Counted from the first letter of the stretch, positions 1 through 7,568 are shown. The stretch is DNA of 64,000 bases from Macondimonas sp045864775 (GCA_045864775.1 BTVR01000002.1:868001-932000), one strand, 5' to 3'. Numbers and translations: made by a program. Notes: generated by a model from the sequence alone, not told the origin.

Positions 1-350
1 CCCATGCGTTCGGCGATGGCGGTCTGGCGCGCCTCGATGGCGTCGTCGATGAACTCGTCCACGCGCCCGCATTTGACGCACAGCATGTGGTCGTGATGCT
101 TGCCTTCGTTGATCTCGAAGACCGAATGGCCGCTTTCGAAGTTGAGCCGGTTGACGAGCCCGGCCGTTTCAAACTGGGTCAGCACCCGGTAGACCGTGGC
201 CAGCCCGATCTCCTCGCCCGAATCGAGCAGCGCCTTGTAGAGGTCTTCGGCGCTCATGTGGCGCGAGTCGCCGGACTCGAGCATTTCCAATATTTTGAGC
301 CGGGGAAGCGTCACCTTCAGGCCGACCTTGCGAATATCCTTGGATTCCAA
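1..350 (-). CDS. fur: Ferric uptake regulator Fur (partial, C-terminus off window)
   Basis: DNA-binding iron-responsive repressor of the Fur family. The visible 116 residues hold the winged-helix domain (the LKVTLPRLKIL segment near residue 11 and ATVYRVLTQFE near 51) and the start of the metal-binding dimerisation domain, with the HHDHMLC motif near residues 85-91 and the second Cys of the CxxC pair at 94. There is no in-frame ATG upstream; the best start is TTG at 350, preceded by a GGAG-type ribosome site. The last C-terminal residues lie beyond base 1. It is divergent from bamE, an arrangement common in gammaproteobacteria. Family assignment is secure; the unusual start codon is an inference. 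Confidence 0.95.
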   Translation of the reverse strand, partial: MESKDIRKVGLKVTLPRLKILEMLESGDSRHMSAEDLYKALLDSGEEIGLATVYRVLTQFETAGLVNRLNFESGHSVFEINEGKHHDHMLCVKCGRVDEFIDDAIEARQTAIAERM

Positions 351-382
351 TGTGCCGCTCTCCGTGTGTCCCGGGCATGCCA

Positions 383-411
383 TCGTCACCCGATGGATTT
401 TTCGCTAAGAT
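383..411 (+). promoter_or_regulatory. Candidate sigma70 promoter for bamE
   Basis: A TAAGAT -10 box (406-411) lies 17 bp downstream of TCGTCA (383-388), and the bamE ATG follows 29 bp later. The -10 is a good match and the -35 a fair one. Read by eye from sequence only. Confidence 0.45.
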
Positions 412-440
412 GGCGCGTCCCAAACCGCCTGTGGCCTCTC

Positions 441-803
441 ATGAAACGACCACTGCTCATCCTCATCCTCGCCGCCGGCCTGCTGCTCGGGGGCTGCATC
501 GTGTACAAACCCGATGTCCGCCAAGGCAATACGCTGGACCGCGCCGCGATCGATCAGCTTGCGCCCGGCCTGACGCGCGAGCAGGTGCAGTACCTGCTGG
601 GGCGGCCGGTGCTCAAGAACCTGTTCGATGCCGACCGATGGGACTACGTATTTTATCATCGCGGCCGTCGGGATGAGGAGCAGTGCCGGCTGACCGCGTT
701 TTTCGAGCAGGACCGACTCGTCCGCGTGGAAACCCAGCCCACCGGTGAGGCGTTCAGCGCCTGCGTCGACAAGTCGACCCGCATCAAGCCGAACAAATTC
801 TGA
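441..803 (+). CDS. bamE: Outer membrane assembly lipoprotein BamE (SmpA/OmlA)
   Basis: Small lipoprotein subunit of the BAM complex that inserts beta-barrel proteins into the outer membrane. The 120-residue protein starts with a lipoprotein signal peptide whose lipobox LGGC places the lipidated Cys at residue 19. The SmpA/OmlA domain follows, with the conserved DRAAIDQLAPGLTREQV segment and the LLGRPVLKNLFDADRWDYVF core. The start at 441 is chosen because the signal peptide begins there; the open frame extends upstream but is not plausible protein. Divergent from fur. Confidence 0.95.
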   Translation: MKRPLLILILAAGLLLGGCIVYKPDVRQGNTLDRAAIDQLAPGLTREQVQYLLGRPVLKNLFDADRWDYVFYHRGRRDEEQCRLTAFFEQDRLVRVETQPTGEAFSACVDKSTRIKPNKF

Positions 804-858
804 CCGAGCGCCGCCGCGGTGTGGGCGGCCGCAGCCCCGCCGAGGTGGCGCCGCCGTC

Positions 859-1176
859 TCATGGCTTGGCTGCGCCCCGTGCGCGCTCGGCACGCTGCCG
901 CCGCGCCTGCTTGGGATCGACCGGCAAGGCGCGGTAGATCTCGACACGATCGCCGGCACGAAGCAGCGTTTCCCGCGCGCAGACCACACCGAAAATCCCC
1001 ACCGGCGCCGCGGACAGATGCGCCTCGCCGAGCAGTTCGACAAGACCGCTGGCACGCACGGCGTCCACCACGCGGGCGCCGGCCGGCAGCTCGACGGCCA
1101 CGCGCCAGACCTGTTCGAGCCCAGCGTAGATCACCGTAACGGCAATGCTGCCCTGGTCTTCATCGGGCGCTTGCAT
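859..1176 (-). CDS. rnfH: RnfH family ubiquitin-like protein
   Basis: A 105-residue beta-grasp protein of the RnfH family (UPF0125), usually encoded beside smpB and bamE. It contains the family-typical VWRVAVELPAGARVVDAVRAS segment and the ending DRVEIYRALPVDPKQARRQRAE. The start at 1176 is supported by a strong GGAGG ribosome site just upstream; longer in-frame versions lack one. It is divergent from smpB and convergent with bamE. The biochemical role is not well established; the name comes from a gene in some rnf electron-transfer operons. Confidence 0.9.
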   Translation of the reverse strand: MQAPDEDQGSIAVTVIYAGLEQVWRVAVELPAGARVVDAVRASGLVELLGEAHLSAAPVGIFGVVCARETLLRAGDRVEIYRALPVDPKQARRQRAERARGAAKP

Positions 1177-1217
1177 GCCCCCTCCTTCGCCGCCCTGCGG
1201 CCCCGCTGGCCTTGGCT

Positions 1218-1223
1218 TATAAT
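1218..1223 (+). promoter_or_regulatory. Consensus -10 box immediately ahead of smpB
   Basis: A perfect TATAAT hexamer ends only 9 bp before the smpB ATG at 1233. A transcript starting at the usual distance from this -10 would begin about 1230, leaving a leader of a few bases or none. No convincing TTGACA-like -35 was seen. Confidence 0.5.
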
Positions 1224-1232
1224 CGCCCGCAA

Positions 1233-1718
1233 ATGTCCAAACCAAACACATCGAACGGCCATGGCACGGGCTCGACCATCGCCGTCAATAAAAAAGCCCG
1301 CCACGACTTCTTCATCGAAGAGCGCCTCGAAGCCGGGATCGCCCTGGAAGGGTGGGAAGTCAAGGCGTTGCGCGCCGGTCGCGTCCAACTGGTCGACAGC
1401 TACGTCATCATGAAAAACGGCGAGGCCTGGCTGCTGGGCGCCTTCATCACGCCCCTGCAGACGGTCTCCACCCACTACGTCCCCGAAGCCCAGCGCACGC
1501 GCAAGCTGCTGCTGAACCGGCGCGAACTCGATCAGATGATCGGCGCCGTCGAGCGCAAGGGCTACACCCTCCTCGCGCTGTCGATGTACTGGAAGAACGG
1601 GCGCTGCAAGATCGAGCTGGGCCTCGCCAAGGGCAAGCAGGCCCACGACAAGCGCGCCAGCGAGCGCGACCGCGACTGGCAGCGCGAAAAGGGCCGGCTC
1701 ATGAAACACGCGCGCTGA
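1233..1718 (+). CDS. smpB: SsrA-binding protein SmpB
   Basis: tmRNA-binding partner needed for trans-translation, which rescues ribosomes stalled on broken mRNAs. The 161-residue protein has the OB-fold core (HDFFIEERLEAGIALEGWEVK, then VQLVDSYVIMKNGEAWLLG) and the basic C-terminal tail (KGKQAHDKRASERDRDW) that enters the empty mRNA channel. ATG 1233 is chosen over an upstream in-frame TTG at 1212 because it gives the usual family N-terminus. There is no clear ribosome site, and a TATAAT sits at 1218-1223, so the mRNA may be nearly leaderless. Its RNA partner ssrA follows directly downstream. Confidence 0.96.
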   Translation: MSKPNTSNGHGTGSTIAVNKKARHDFFIEERLEAGIALEGWEVKALRAGRVQLVDSYVIMKNGEAWLLGAFITPLQTVSTHYVPEAQRTRKLLLNRRELDQMIGAVERKGYTLLALSMYWKNGRCKIELGLAKGKQAHDKRASERDRDWQREKGRLMKHAR

Positions 1719-1743
1719 CAGGGAACTCGGTCGGGCGTATAGT
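1715..1743 (+). promoter_or_regulatory. Promoter of ssrA overlapping the smpB stop codon
   Basis: CTGACA (1715-1720) and TATAGT (1738-1743) are separated by 17 bp, a strong sigma70 promoter. The -35 hexamer contains the smpB stop TGA (1716-1718). Initiation would fall around 1750, close to the mature tmRNA 5' end at 1760. Confidence 0.75.
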
Positions 1744-1759
1744 GTCACAGGAATCACAC

Positions 1760-2122
1760 GGGGGCGACCTGGTTTCGACGGAGGTCGCGAAGCCCGCGGT
1801 GCATGCCGAGGTGCAGTGCCCCTCGTTAATCACACTGCAAACCAAATAGTTGCCAACGACGACAACTACGCACTCGCCGCTTAAAACCCGGTAGGGTGCC
1901 GTCTGACCGGGGACGTGCCTGTGCGCCCGGCCTCCAGGCGTCATCTCTCACAGGATCGCGATCTCACTCGCCCGGAGTCGAATCGCTAAAGCTATCCGGG
2001 CTCGCCGTCTGTCTTCCCTGCCCGTCGGGTAGCAGCCGGTTAAAACAATAGACTGGGACAAGCATGTAGAGCCAACGGTAGAGGATTTTCGGACGCGGGT
2101 TCGATTCCCGCCGCCTCCACCA
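1760..2122 (+). ncRNA. ssrA: Transfer-messenger RNA (tmRNA, SsrA)
   Basis: Rescues stalled ribosomes together with SmpB. The 5' GGGGGCG (1760-1766) pairs with CGCCTCC before the discriminator A and the encoded CCA at 2120-2122, forming the tRNA-like acceptor stem. The T-arm GGGTTCGATTCCC lies at 2097-2109. The internal reading frame begins with GCC at 1852 and ends with TAA at 1882-1884, encoding the tag ANDDNYALAA, which differs from the E. coli tag only by D in place of E at position 4. About 363 nt, the usual size. The 3' end is the insertion site of the element that follows. Confidence 0.98.
2090..2106 (+). repeat. attL: 17-bp repeat inside the ssrA T-arm
   Basis: The 17 bases cggacgcgggttcgatt occur here in the tmRNA T-arm and again exactly at 8764-8780. 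The T-loop consensus explains only about ten of the bases, so this is not a chance tRNA-like match. Interpreted as the left attachment core of an ssrA-integrated element. Confidence 0.8.
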
Positions 2123-2400
2123 ATACTGAAGCCCCAACTGTTATCAGTTGGGGCTTTTTCTCGTCTGATGGCGACAGTTCCCGCGTGTTTGCGCGGGTTC
2201 ATGCGGACACCTGCGGACTTCGCCGGTTGCCTGTCTGGCCCGTTCTCGGCCGCTTTTCGCTCTCTCCTGGCCATTCTTCTCCCGGGCTTCGCTCTCCGCG
2301 AATGGCCCGGAGTCCGCAAAGGCACAGTTCAGCATCCTTTCAAATCAACGGGTCACGCGCGGACGGTTCAAGCGGTTGGATCGCGGCATTGCATACCCGG
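2123..2400. repeat. Copy 1 of an imperfect ~300-bp repeat bracketing the island; no gene
   Basis: No credible gene lies between ssrA and the Sel1 gene ending at 2440. The stretch resembles 8945-9245 with many substitutions but the same order of blocks: terminator hairpin, a GCGTGT block, CCTGCGGACTTCGCC, CTCTCTCCTGGCCATTC, AGTCCGCAAAGGC and finally GCGCGGACGG then GGTTGGAT. The blocks TGCGGACTT and the later AGTCCGCA can pair as a long-range stem, and GGCCATTC pairs with GAATGGCC inside it. Apparent open frames across it look like composition artefacts. Confidence 0.7.
2130..2159 (+). terminator. Rho-independent terminator of ssrA
   Basis: An 11-bp perfect stem (AGCCCCAACTG with CAGTTGGGGCT) closes a TTAT loop and is followed by a run of T. 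It lies 7 bp after the tmRNA CCA end. Because it is inside the integrated element it was probably brought in by it; a diverged counterpart is at 8967-8997. Confidence 0.93.
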
Positions 2401-2439
2401 CGGGGAACTGCCGCGGCCAGGAGGCTGTCCGTTCCGACC

Positions 2440-3606
2440 TTACCGCCTTGGCTCGACAGCAGCGGCCCGCTGAATCTGCTCGAACAGACCCTGCGCGGCC
2501 TGCTTGGCAGCAGCATCTTGCTCGGCGCTGATAGGGGCGAGATCTATGCCGTCGCGGCCCGCTGCATAGGCGGGACCACCGACATCATCGTCGTACTCCG
2601 AGCCGTCCTCGTTGATCGCGTAGTAAGCGTCCTTGGACAGGTCCGTGCCGACCAGCCTGGACAGATACACCCAAGTCCAGCACCGGGCCAGATCCCCTTG
2701 ATCATGGTCCTCGATGAGACGGAGCATGGCGTCCGTGTCCCCTCTCTCGGCAGCCACGGTGAGCCAGTGCTTCGCATCAGCCACGCGCCCCAGTCGCTCA
2801 GCAATCTCGGCAACGACCGTTGGATCTGCATCAACATCGTGACGCGGTCGATCGAAGAATGATGGATCGCCGAACCGCTCCGCCAAGTCCAGGAGCGCGT
2901 GTTGATTGCCGAGTCGACCAGCCTCACGAAGGTGACGGGCGTACCTGTCCGCTCGGGTGAGTCGAGCCGCATGGGCCTCTGCCCACTCCTTTTCCACGCC
3001 TGTCAGCACACGACCCTGTTGTGCCTGGGAGTGCCAGTAGGAGCTTCCCGCCCCCCGGTCGGTGTCGTCATCGTCGTCGGGGGCATGGATCAGCGCCAGG
3101 GCGTAGTGAGCGAGAGCGTTGCCTTTGCTGGCCGCTGCCTCCAACCCATCGAGCATGAGCGGTGCGATAGCAGCCTCGTCACCATCTGCCCATCGGGCAC
3201 CAAGCCGATCGTCTTGCTCGTCGCCGAACTGCTCGGGGTCGTCATCAGCCGGATCGTCGTCTAGGCTGGACCAATCCCCTCGCAGTTGGCTGATCAACGC
3301 CGAAATCTGCACGACGCCAATCTGGCGCTCTGCCAGGAAGGACCCTAGCGACACCGAGACCAGATCCGCGCCTTCCGGCGGATATCCGAGCTCGATGCAG
3401 CGCCGTCTGACGAAGTCGCGGTGCGAGCCAGTTCGCTTGTCGTCCGAGCGTCGCTGTGTGAAGACGGTATCAACGCCAAGTGCCGCATAGGACTTGAAGC
3501 CGAATGAGGCTGCCAGCAGCTCGTAGATGTGGGCTCTCTTGAGGGAGCTTTCCGTGCTGGCCTGGAGATGTTGCTGCGCGGAATACGCGAGCTCTTTGAT
3601 TGTCAT
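2440..3606 (-). CDS. Sel1-repeat-like hypothetical protein
   Basis: A 388-residue protein of unknown role. The first 50 residues (MTIKELAYSAQQHLQAS, then RAHIYELLAASFGFKSYAAL) form a conserved-looking N-terminal domain I have seen ahead of varied accessory proteins in proteobacterial islands. The rest is rich in alanine helices with Sel1/TPR-like units (GNALAHYALALIHAPDD; GNQHALLDLAERFGD; AKHWLTVAAERGDTDAMLRL), which usually mediate protein contacts. An acidic DDDPADDDPEQFGDEQDD stretch lies near residue 118. Start 3606 is favoured over an upstream in-frame ATG by an AGGAAAGG ribosome site. It appears intact and is probably cargo of the ssrA element. No enzyme motif is visible. Confidence 0.7.
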   Translation of the reverse strand: MTIKELAYSAQQHLQASTESSLKRAHIYELLAASFGFKSYAALGVDTVFTQRRSDDKRTGSHRDFVRRRCIELGYPPEGADLVSVSLGSFLAERQIGVVQISALISQLRGDWSSLDDDPADDDPEQFGDEQDDRLGARWADGDEAAIAPLMLDGLEAAASKGNALAHYALALIHAPDDDDDTDRGAGSSYWHSQAQQGRVLTGVEKEWAEAHAARLTRADRYARHLREAGRLGNQHALLDLAERFGDPSFFDRPRHDVDADPTVVAEIAERLGRVADAKHWLTVAAERGDTDAMLRLIEDHDQGDLARCWTWVYLSRLVGTDLSKDAYYAINEDGSEYDDDVGGPAYAAGRDGIDLAPISAEQDAAAKQAAQGLFEQIQRAAAVEPRR

Positions 3607-3778
3607 GACGAACCTTTCCTGTGTGCCACGCCGATTTCGGGTCAGGCGCACACGTTTAAGTCCCCGACGACGAGGCTCAAAGAGAGGTTTTCAATGACAG
3701 TGAGACGAAGCCTTTTTTTACTCGTGTGCAAGTAAGGTGGGCACCTCGCCGCATTTTATCGGCGGCAGGCCGATTGGT

Positions 3779-4219
3779 CTACCTGAGCCGGGCGCGCTGG
3801 TCATCCCACAGCGCTGGCGGATCCACCGCCAGGTCGAACAGCGTGACGTGGTTGGGCATGGCGTCATCCAGGATGGCGGCCACGATGTCCGGCGCCAGCG
3901 TGGTCAGGTTGACCATCCGGCTGACGTAGCTATTGTCGATCCCTTCCCGGGCGGCGATCTCCTTGAGGGACTTGGCCTCGCCCGACTCCAACATGGCCAG
4001 CCAGCGGTGCCCCCTGGCCAGCGCCAGCTGCAACGGCGTGGTGGCCGTATCCCAGGGTCTGGCCTCGGCTGGTTCGCCCGTCTCAGGGTCGATCGGCAGC
4101 GTCACCAGCTTGCGCCCGCTGCGCCGCTTGATCTGGATTGGCACCGACGGGGTCAGCCGCCCATCGCTGGCCTCGATGACGTCGGGCTCGCCTGTCCTCT
4201 GGATGCGGATCTCGCTCAT
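3779..4219 (-). CDS. Small HTH protein paired with recombinase
   Basis: A 146-residue protein whose start overlaps the stop of the recombinase remnant by ATGA, so the two were translated as a pair. Residues 84-105 (SLKEIAAREGIDNSYVSRMV) read as a helix-turn-helix of the KorB/ParB-like kind, preceded by a basic segment (IQIKRRSGRKLV) and PEAT-like linker. Genes of this type commonly follow large serine recombinases in prophages, where they may modulate excision or act as a repressor; that role is inferred from position. The reading frame is intact although its partner is truncated. Confidence 0.65.
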   Translation of the reverse strand: MSEIRIQRTGEPDVIEASDGRLTPSVPIQIKRRSGRKLVTLPIDPETGEPAEARPWDTATTPLQLALARGHRWLAMLESGEAKSLKEIAAREGIDNSYVSRMVNLTTLAPDIVAAILDDAMPNHVTLFDLAVDPPALWDDQRARLR

Positions 4220-4965
4220 GCCAATGCCTCCTCGGGCTGGGCCGCGCTGGCTGGCTGCAGTTCCAGCACCAGGCGCTCGATGCCGTTGGGGCGCAGCCGC
4301 ACTTCCAGGTCGTTGGGCGACACGATCACCTTCTCGACCAGCAGCTTGACGATGCGCGTCTGCTCGGCTGGGAAGAGCTGGTCCCAAATGGTGTCGAGCC
4401 GCATCATGGCGACGGTGACCTTGGCCTCGTCGAGGCTGGGGTCGAGTTCGATCGCGCGTGGCAGGACGTCGCCCAAGAGATCCGGCGATCGCAGGACCGC
4501 GCGCAGTTGGTCCAGCACGGCGGATTCAAGCTCTGCGGCCGGCAGCCGTGGCAGCCCAGATGCACCCGCGTGTTCCTTGTTCTCGCGCTGCGGCACGTAG
4601 TAGCGATAGCGGCGGCCGTTTTTCTTGGTCGTGTGGAACGGCGACAAGGCGCGACCGTCGTTGCCGAACACGATGCCCTTGAGCAGGTACGGCACGGTGG
4701 CTCTTGTCGCGTTGCCGCGAACCCGACCGTTGGTGGCGAGGATGGCGTGCACCTTGTCCCACAACTCGCGGTCGATGATCGGTGGATGCTCGGCCTTGTA
4801 CCACTGCTCCTTGTGGCGCAGTTCACCGAGGTAGGTCCGGTTGTTGAGCAGCTTGTAGATCAGCCCCTTGTCGATCGGCTTGCCATCGCGGGTCTTGCCG
4901 TCCTGCGTGGTCCACGCCTTGGAATGCCAATCCCTCGGGCTGGGGCGTCCCTTGGCGAGCAACAA
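4216..4965 (-). pseudogene. Large serine recombinase, C-terminal fragment
   Basis: About 250 residues corresponding to the recombinase domain (WHSKAWTTQDGK, then GLIYKLLNNRTYLGELRHKEQWY), the zinc-ribbon region (YLLKGIVFGNDGRALSPFHTTKKNGRRYRYYV) and the C-terminal helices. The N-terminal resolvase catalytic domain with its active Ser is absent: upstream of about 4965 the frame turns into low-quality sequence running to an ATG at 5055. The zinc-ribbon Cys residues are also largely missing. It should be unable to recombine DNA. It is followed by the overlapping HTH gene. A deletion joined this fragment to the phage tail remnants at about 4970-5060. Confidence 0.82.
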
Positions 4966-5055
4966 CCGCGCGGCCGCAGGGCATCGCGCACCGGCTGCCG
5001 CCGGTGTTGTCGGCTTCGCGCGAGCCGCGAGTAGCCCACCACCAGGACGCGACAC

Positions 5056-5329
5056 CTTTGCGGGACACGACTTGGCTACGGCACCAAATCGCCACGCACC
5101 TCGAGATGGTCCGCGAAGGAGTGTTTCAGAACGCCAGTGCGGTCCGCGATGCCACGCACTTCCGGCACCAGGATGGCGACCGCAGCAAGCGCGCGAACCG
5201 ACTGAGTTTCTGGCAAGGCGGTCGGAAGGTCACGCGCGGCCAGGGCTCGGACTTCCAGAGTGCGCGGGCTGCACTGCGGGGCTGGCGTGGTCGGTATCAG
5301 GAAGCGGTACCGCCCCCGCCAGGGATCAG
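5056..5329. other. Unassigned junction between recombinase and tail remnants
   Basis: About 270 bp with no recognisable product on either strand. It lies between the truncated recombinase and the first recognisable tail-protein residues, so it probably contains a deletion joint and unrecognisable leftovers of the tail gene N-terminus. Confidence 0.4.
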
Positions 5330-6507
5330 CTTGTTGGTGATCCCGGTCCCGCCACCGACGACGCCTTGCTACACGCCGAGCTCGGCCTTGCTGTTCGCCG
5401 CACTGGCCGCGACCGATGGCCATCTGCTGTTCATCTGTGAGAACCACGACAACACGCCCCCGACAGGGGAGCCGGTGGTTGTCTCCATCCGGAGGCTGTA
5501 CTTCGTGATCAACAACGTGACCCTGCACCGAGTGCCTGATGGCGCGGAGGTGCCGGTGTTCAACCTGTCGCTGTCGCTGGATGCCGCGTCCTGGACCTGG
5601 GGATTCGAGTCGTCGCTGCCGGCGAGTGCCGAGTCCTTGGTCGACCCTGGCGCGGCGTCCGGTCCGGTGGAACTGCTGGCCAGCCGTGAACGGCACGGCT
5701 TTTCGGGTGCTGGCCGAAAACATCAGCCGCGAGCGCATCTTCGGCGACGCGAGCATCCGCATCTCAGGCCGGGGGCGTAACGCCGTGCTGGCCGCACCCT
5801 ATGCGCCGGTGATGACCTTCTCGAACGCCGAGGGCCGCACCGCTCGGCAACTGATGAATGACGTGCTGACCGTCAACGGTGTGCCGCTCGGGTGGTCTGT
5901 CGATTGGGGCCTGACCGACTGGACCGTCCCGGCCGGCGCGTTTGCCCACCAGGGGACGTGGATCGAGGCCCTGGCCGCCATTGCGGGCGCCGCGGGCGGC
6001 TACCTGATGCCCCATCCGACGGCGCAAAGCCTGCGGGTCCGTCATCGCTACCCGGTGGCTCCTTGGGAGTGGGGCTCCGTCACCCCCGACTTCGTGCTGC
6101 CCGTCGACGCGGTGGCCCGCGAGTCCGTTCGCTGGATGGAGAAGCCGGCCTACAACCGCGTGTTCGTGTCGGGCCAGGAGGTCGGCGTGCTCGGCCAGGT
6201 CACGCGAGCAGGTACGGCTGGCGACGTGCTGGCGCCCATGGTCGTGGACGCGCTGATCACTGAGGCGGCCGCAGCGCGCCAGCGCGGCATCGCGGCATCG
6301 CGGCATCGCGGTGCTCGCCGACCCCGGCCGGCAGATCGAAGTGAGCTTGCGACTGCCCGTGCTGGCAGAGACCGGAATTATCGAGCCGGGGGCGTTCGTC
6401 GAGTCCCAGGACGGCAGCGTGACCCGGCTCGGGCTGGTGCGCGCCAGCAGGTGCAGGCCGGATTCCCCGAGGTCTGACAGACGCTGGGAGTGCAGGCCTA
6501 TGCATAA
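5330..6507 (+). pseudogene. Phage tail/baseplate protein, multiply disrupted
   Basis: The pieces join into one phage structural protein: IRRLYFVINNVTLHRV and FNLSLSLDAASWTWGFESSLP, then ENISRERIFGDASIRISGRG, SNAEGRTARQLMNDVLTVNG, EKPAYNRVFVSGQEVGVLGQ, PGRQIEVSLRLPVLAETGII and VQAGFPEV. Reading through needs a frame change at about 5684, a second at 6287-6310 where the 8-mer gcatcgcg is repeated three times (two extra copies give +16), a third near 6448, and a TGA at 6475-6477 where TGG is expected; the frame would then end QTLGVQAYA at 6507. This gene is common in siphophage-like prophages next to the gene that follows. The N-terminal part is missing or unrecognisable. Confidence 0.8.
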
Positions 6508-6720
6508 CGTCTACGAGCAGTTCCGCCAGCTGCTGCCCGATGCGCCGCTGCAGGCCGGCACGGTGACCGAGATCGGCGCCGGCGTCGTCACCGTTCAACT
6601 TCCGGTGACGGCGTCGTCAACGCGCGCGGCGCCGCTGGTCTCGGCCAGAAGGTGTTTGTCCGCGACGGCACGGTCGAAGCCGTCGCTCCCAGCCTGCCGC
6701 TCGAACTCATCGAGATCTGA
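6500..6720 (+). pseudogene. Small phage baseplate-associated protein, frameshifted
   Basis: Starts at ATG 6500 overlapping the end of the tail pseudogene: MHNVYEQFRQLLPDAPLQAG, then GAGVVTVQLP. At about 6604 one G appears to be missing; restoring it gives GDGVVNARGAAGLGQKVFVR and the ending EAVAPSLPLELIEI with stop at 6718-6720. This small gene usually follows the preceding tail gene in lambdoid and siphophage-like prophages, and it too is broken. Function unknown beyond its position in the tail module. Confidence 0.72.
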
Positions 6721-6795
6721 CCCGCCGTTGATTCATCCCCTGATGCCCGCCCAGTTGCTACGCGCTGGGCGGGCCTCGTCTTTCTGGAGGCTTGT

Positions 6796-7095
6796 ATGAA
6801 CGAACCCGACCAACCCGCCATCGTGGAGAACATGCTCCTGCTGCGCAAGGAAGACTTCGACGAACTGCTCGACCGCGCTGCCGAGCGCGGCGCCGAGCGC
6901 GCGCTGTCTCACCTGGGCCTGGAAAGCACCCACGCAGCGCGCGACATCCATGAACTGCGCGATCTGCTGGAGGCGTGGCGCGATGCACGGCGCACCGCCT
7001 GGCAGACCGTCATCAAGGTTATTACGACCGGCATCCTGGCGGCGCTGCTGGTGGGCGCGGCCATCAAGCTCAAGTTGATGGGGAGCGGCCAATGA
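6796..7095 (+). CDS. Small phage membrane protein (DUF6127-like)
   Basis: A 99-residue protein with an N-terminal charged helix (LLRKEDFDELLDRAAERGAERALSHLGL), a second helix (ELRDLLEAWRDARRTAWQTV) and one C-terminal membrane segment (ITTGILAALLVGAAIKL). It is the first gene of an intact lysis module, with a GGAGG ribosome site 8 bp before ATG, and its stop overlaps the holin start by ATGA. Resembles a small phage family placed just before holin genes; the family number is recalled, not searched. It may help membrane targeting or lysis timing, by inference from position. Confidence 0.6.
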   Translation: MNEPDQPAIVENMLLLRKEDFDELLDRAAERGAERALSHLGLESTHAARDIHELRDLLEAWRDARRTAWQTVIKVITTGILAALLVGAAIKLKLMGSGQ

Positions 7096-7568
7096 TCGAG
7101 ACCTTGCTCGGCGGCCTCCTTGGCGGGGCCTTCCGTCTGGCGCCCGAGGTCCTGAAGTGGCTTGACCGCAAGGGCGAGCGCGGCCACGAGCTGGCGATGC
7201 AGGACAAGGCGCTGGAGTTCGAGAAGCTGCGCGGCGCCCAGCGCATGTCGGAGATCGGTGCTGGCGCGGACGCCGCCTGGAACGTCGGCGCCATCGAGGT
7301 CCTGCGGGAGTCGGTGGCCGCCCAGGGCCAGCGATCCCGAGTGCGCTGGGCCGATGCGCTGTCCATCAGCGTCCGCCCGGTGATCACCTACTGGTTCATG
7401 ACGCTGTACTGCGCGGCGAAGACGGCGTCGTTCGTCGGGGCCATGTCGGGCGGCGCCGATTGGGGCGCTGCGATCCTGCACGCGTGGACCGAGGCCGATC
7501 AAGCGCTGTGGGCCGGGGTGCTGAACTTCTGGTTCCTGGGGCGCGTGTTCGACCGGGTGCGGCCGTGA
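7092..7568 (+). CDS. Phage holin, 3TM type
   Basis: A 158-residue protein of the three-transmembrane holin kind that controls passage of endolysin across the inner membrane. The N-terminal part is amphipathic (MIETLLGGLLGGAFRLAPEVLKW) with a charged helix (KGERGHELAMQDKALEFEKL); the hydrophobic part contains SVRPVITYWFMTLYCAAKTA and a C-terminal WAGVLNFWFLGRVFDRVRP, the usual ending of this family. Starts at ATG 7092, overlapping the previous stop, and its own TGA overlaps the GTG start of the endolysin. The gene is intact, unlike the tail genes upstream. Confidence 0.75.
   Translation: MIETLLGGLLGGAFRLAPEVLKWLDRKGERGHELAMQDKALEFEKLRGAQRMSEIGAGADAAWNVGAIEVLRESVAAQGQRSRVRWADALSISVRPVITYWFMTLYCAAKTASFVGAMSGGADWGAAILHAWTEADQALWAGVLNFWFLGRVFDRVRP

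Noticed and set aside
1212..1232. TTG 1212 as the smpB start
   Set aside because: It adds seven unconserved residues and overlaps the -10 box; the ATG at 1233 fits the family.
1948..2325. Open frame across ssrA on the minus strand
   Set aside because: It lies over the tmRNA and terminator and reads as low-complexity Arg/Ala/Pro sequence.
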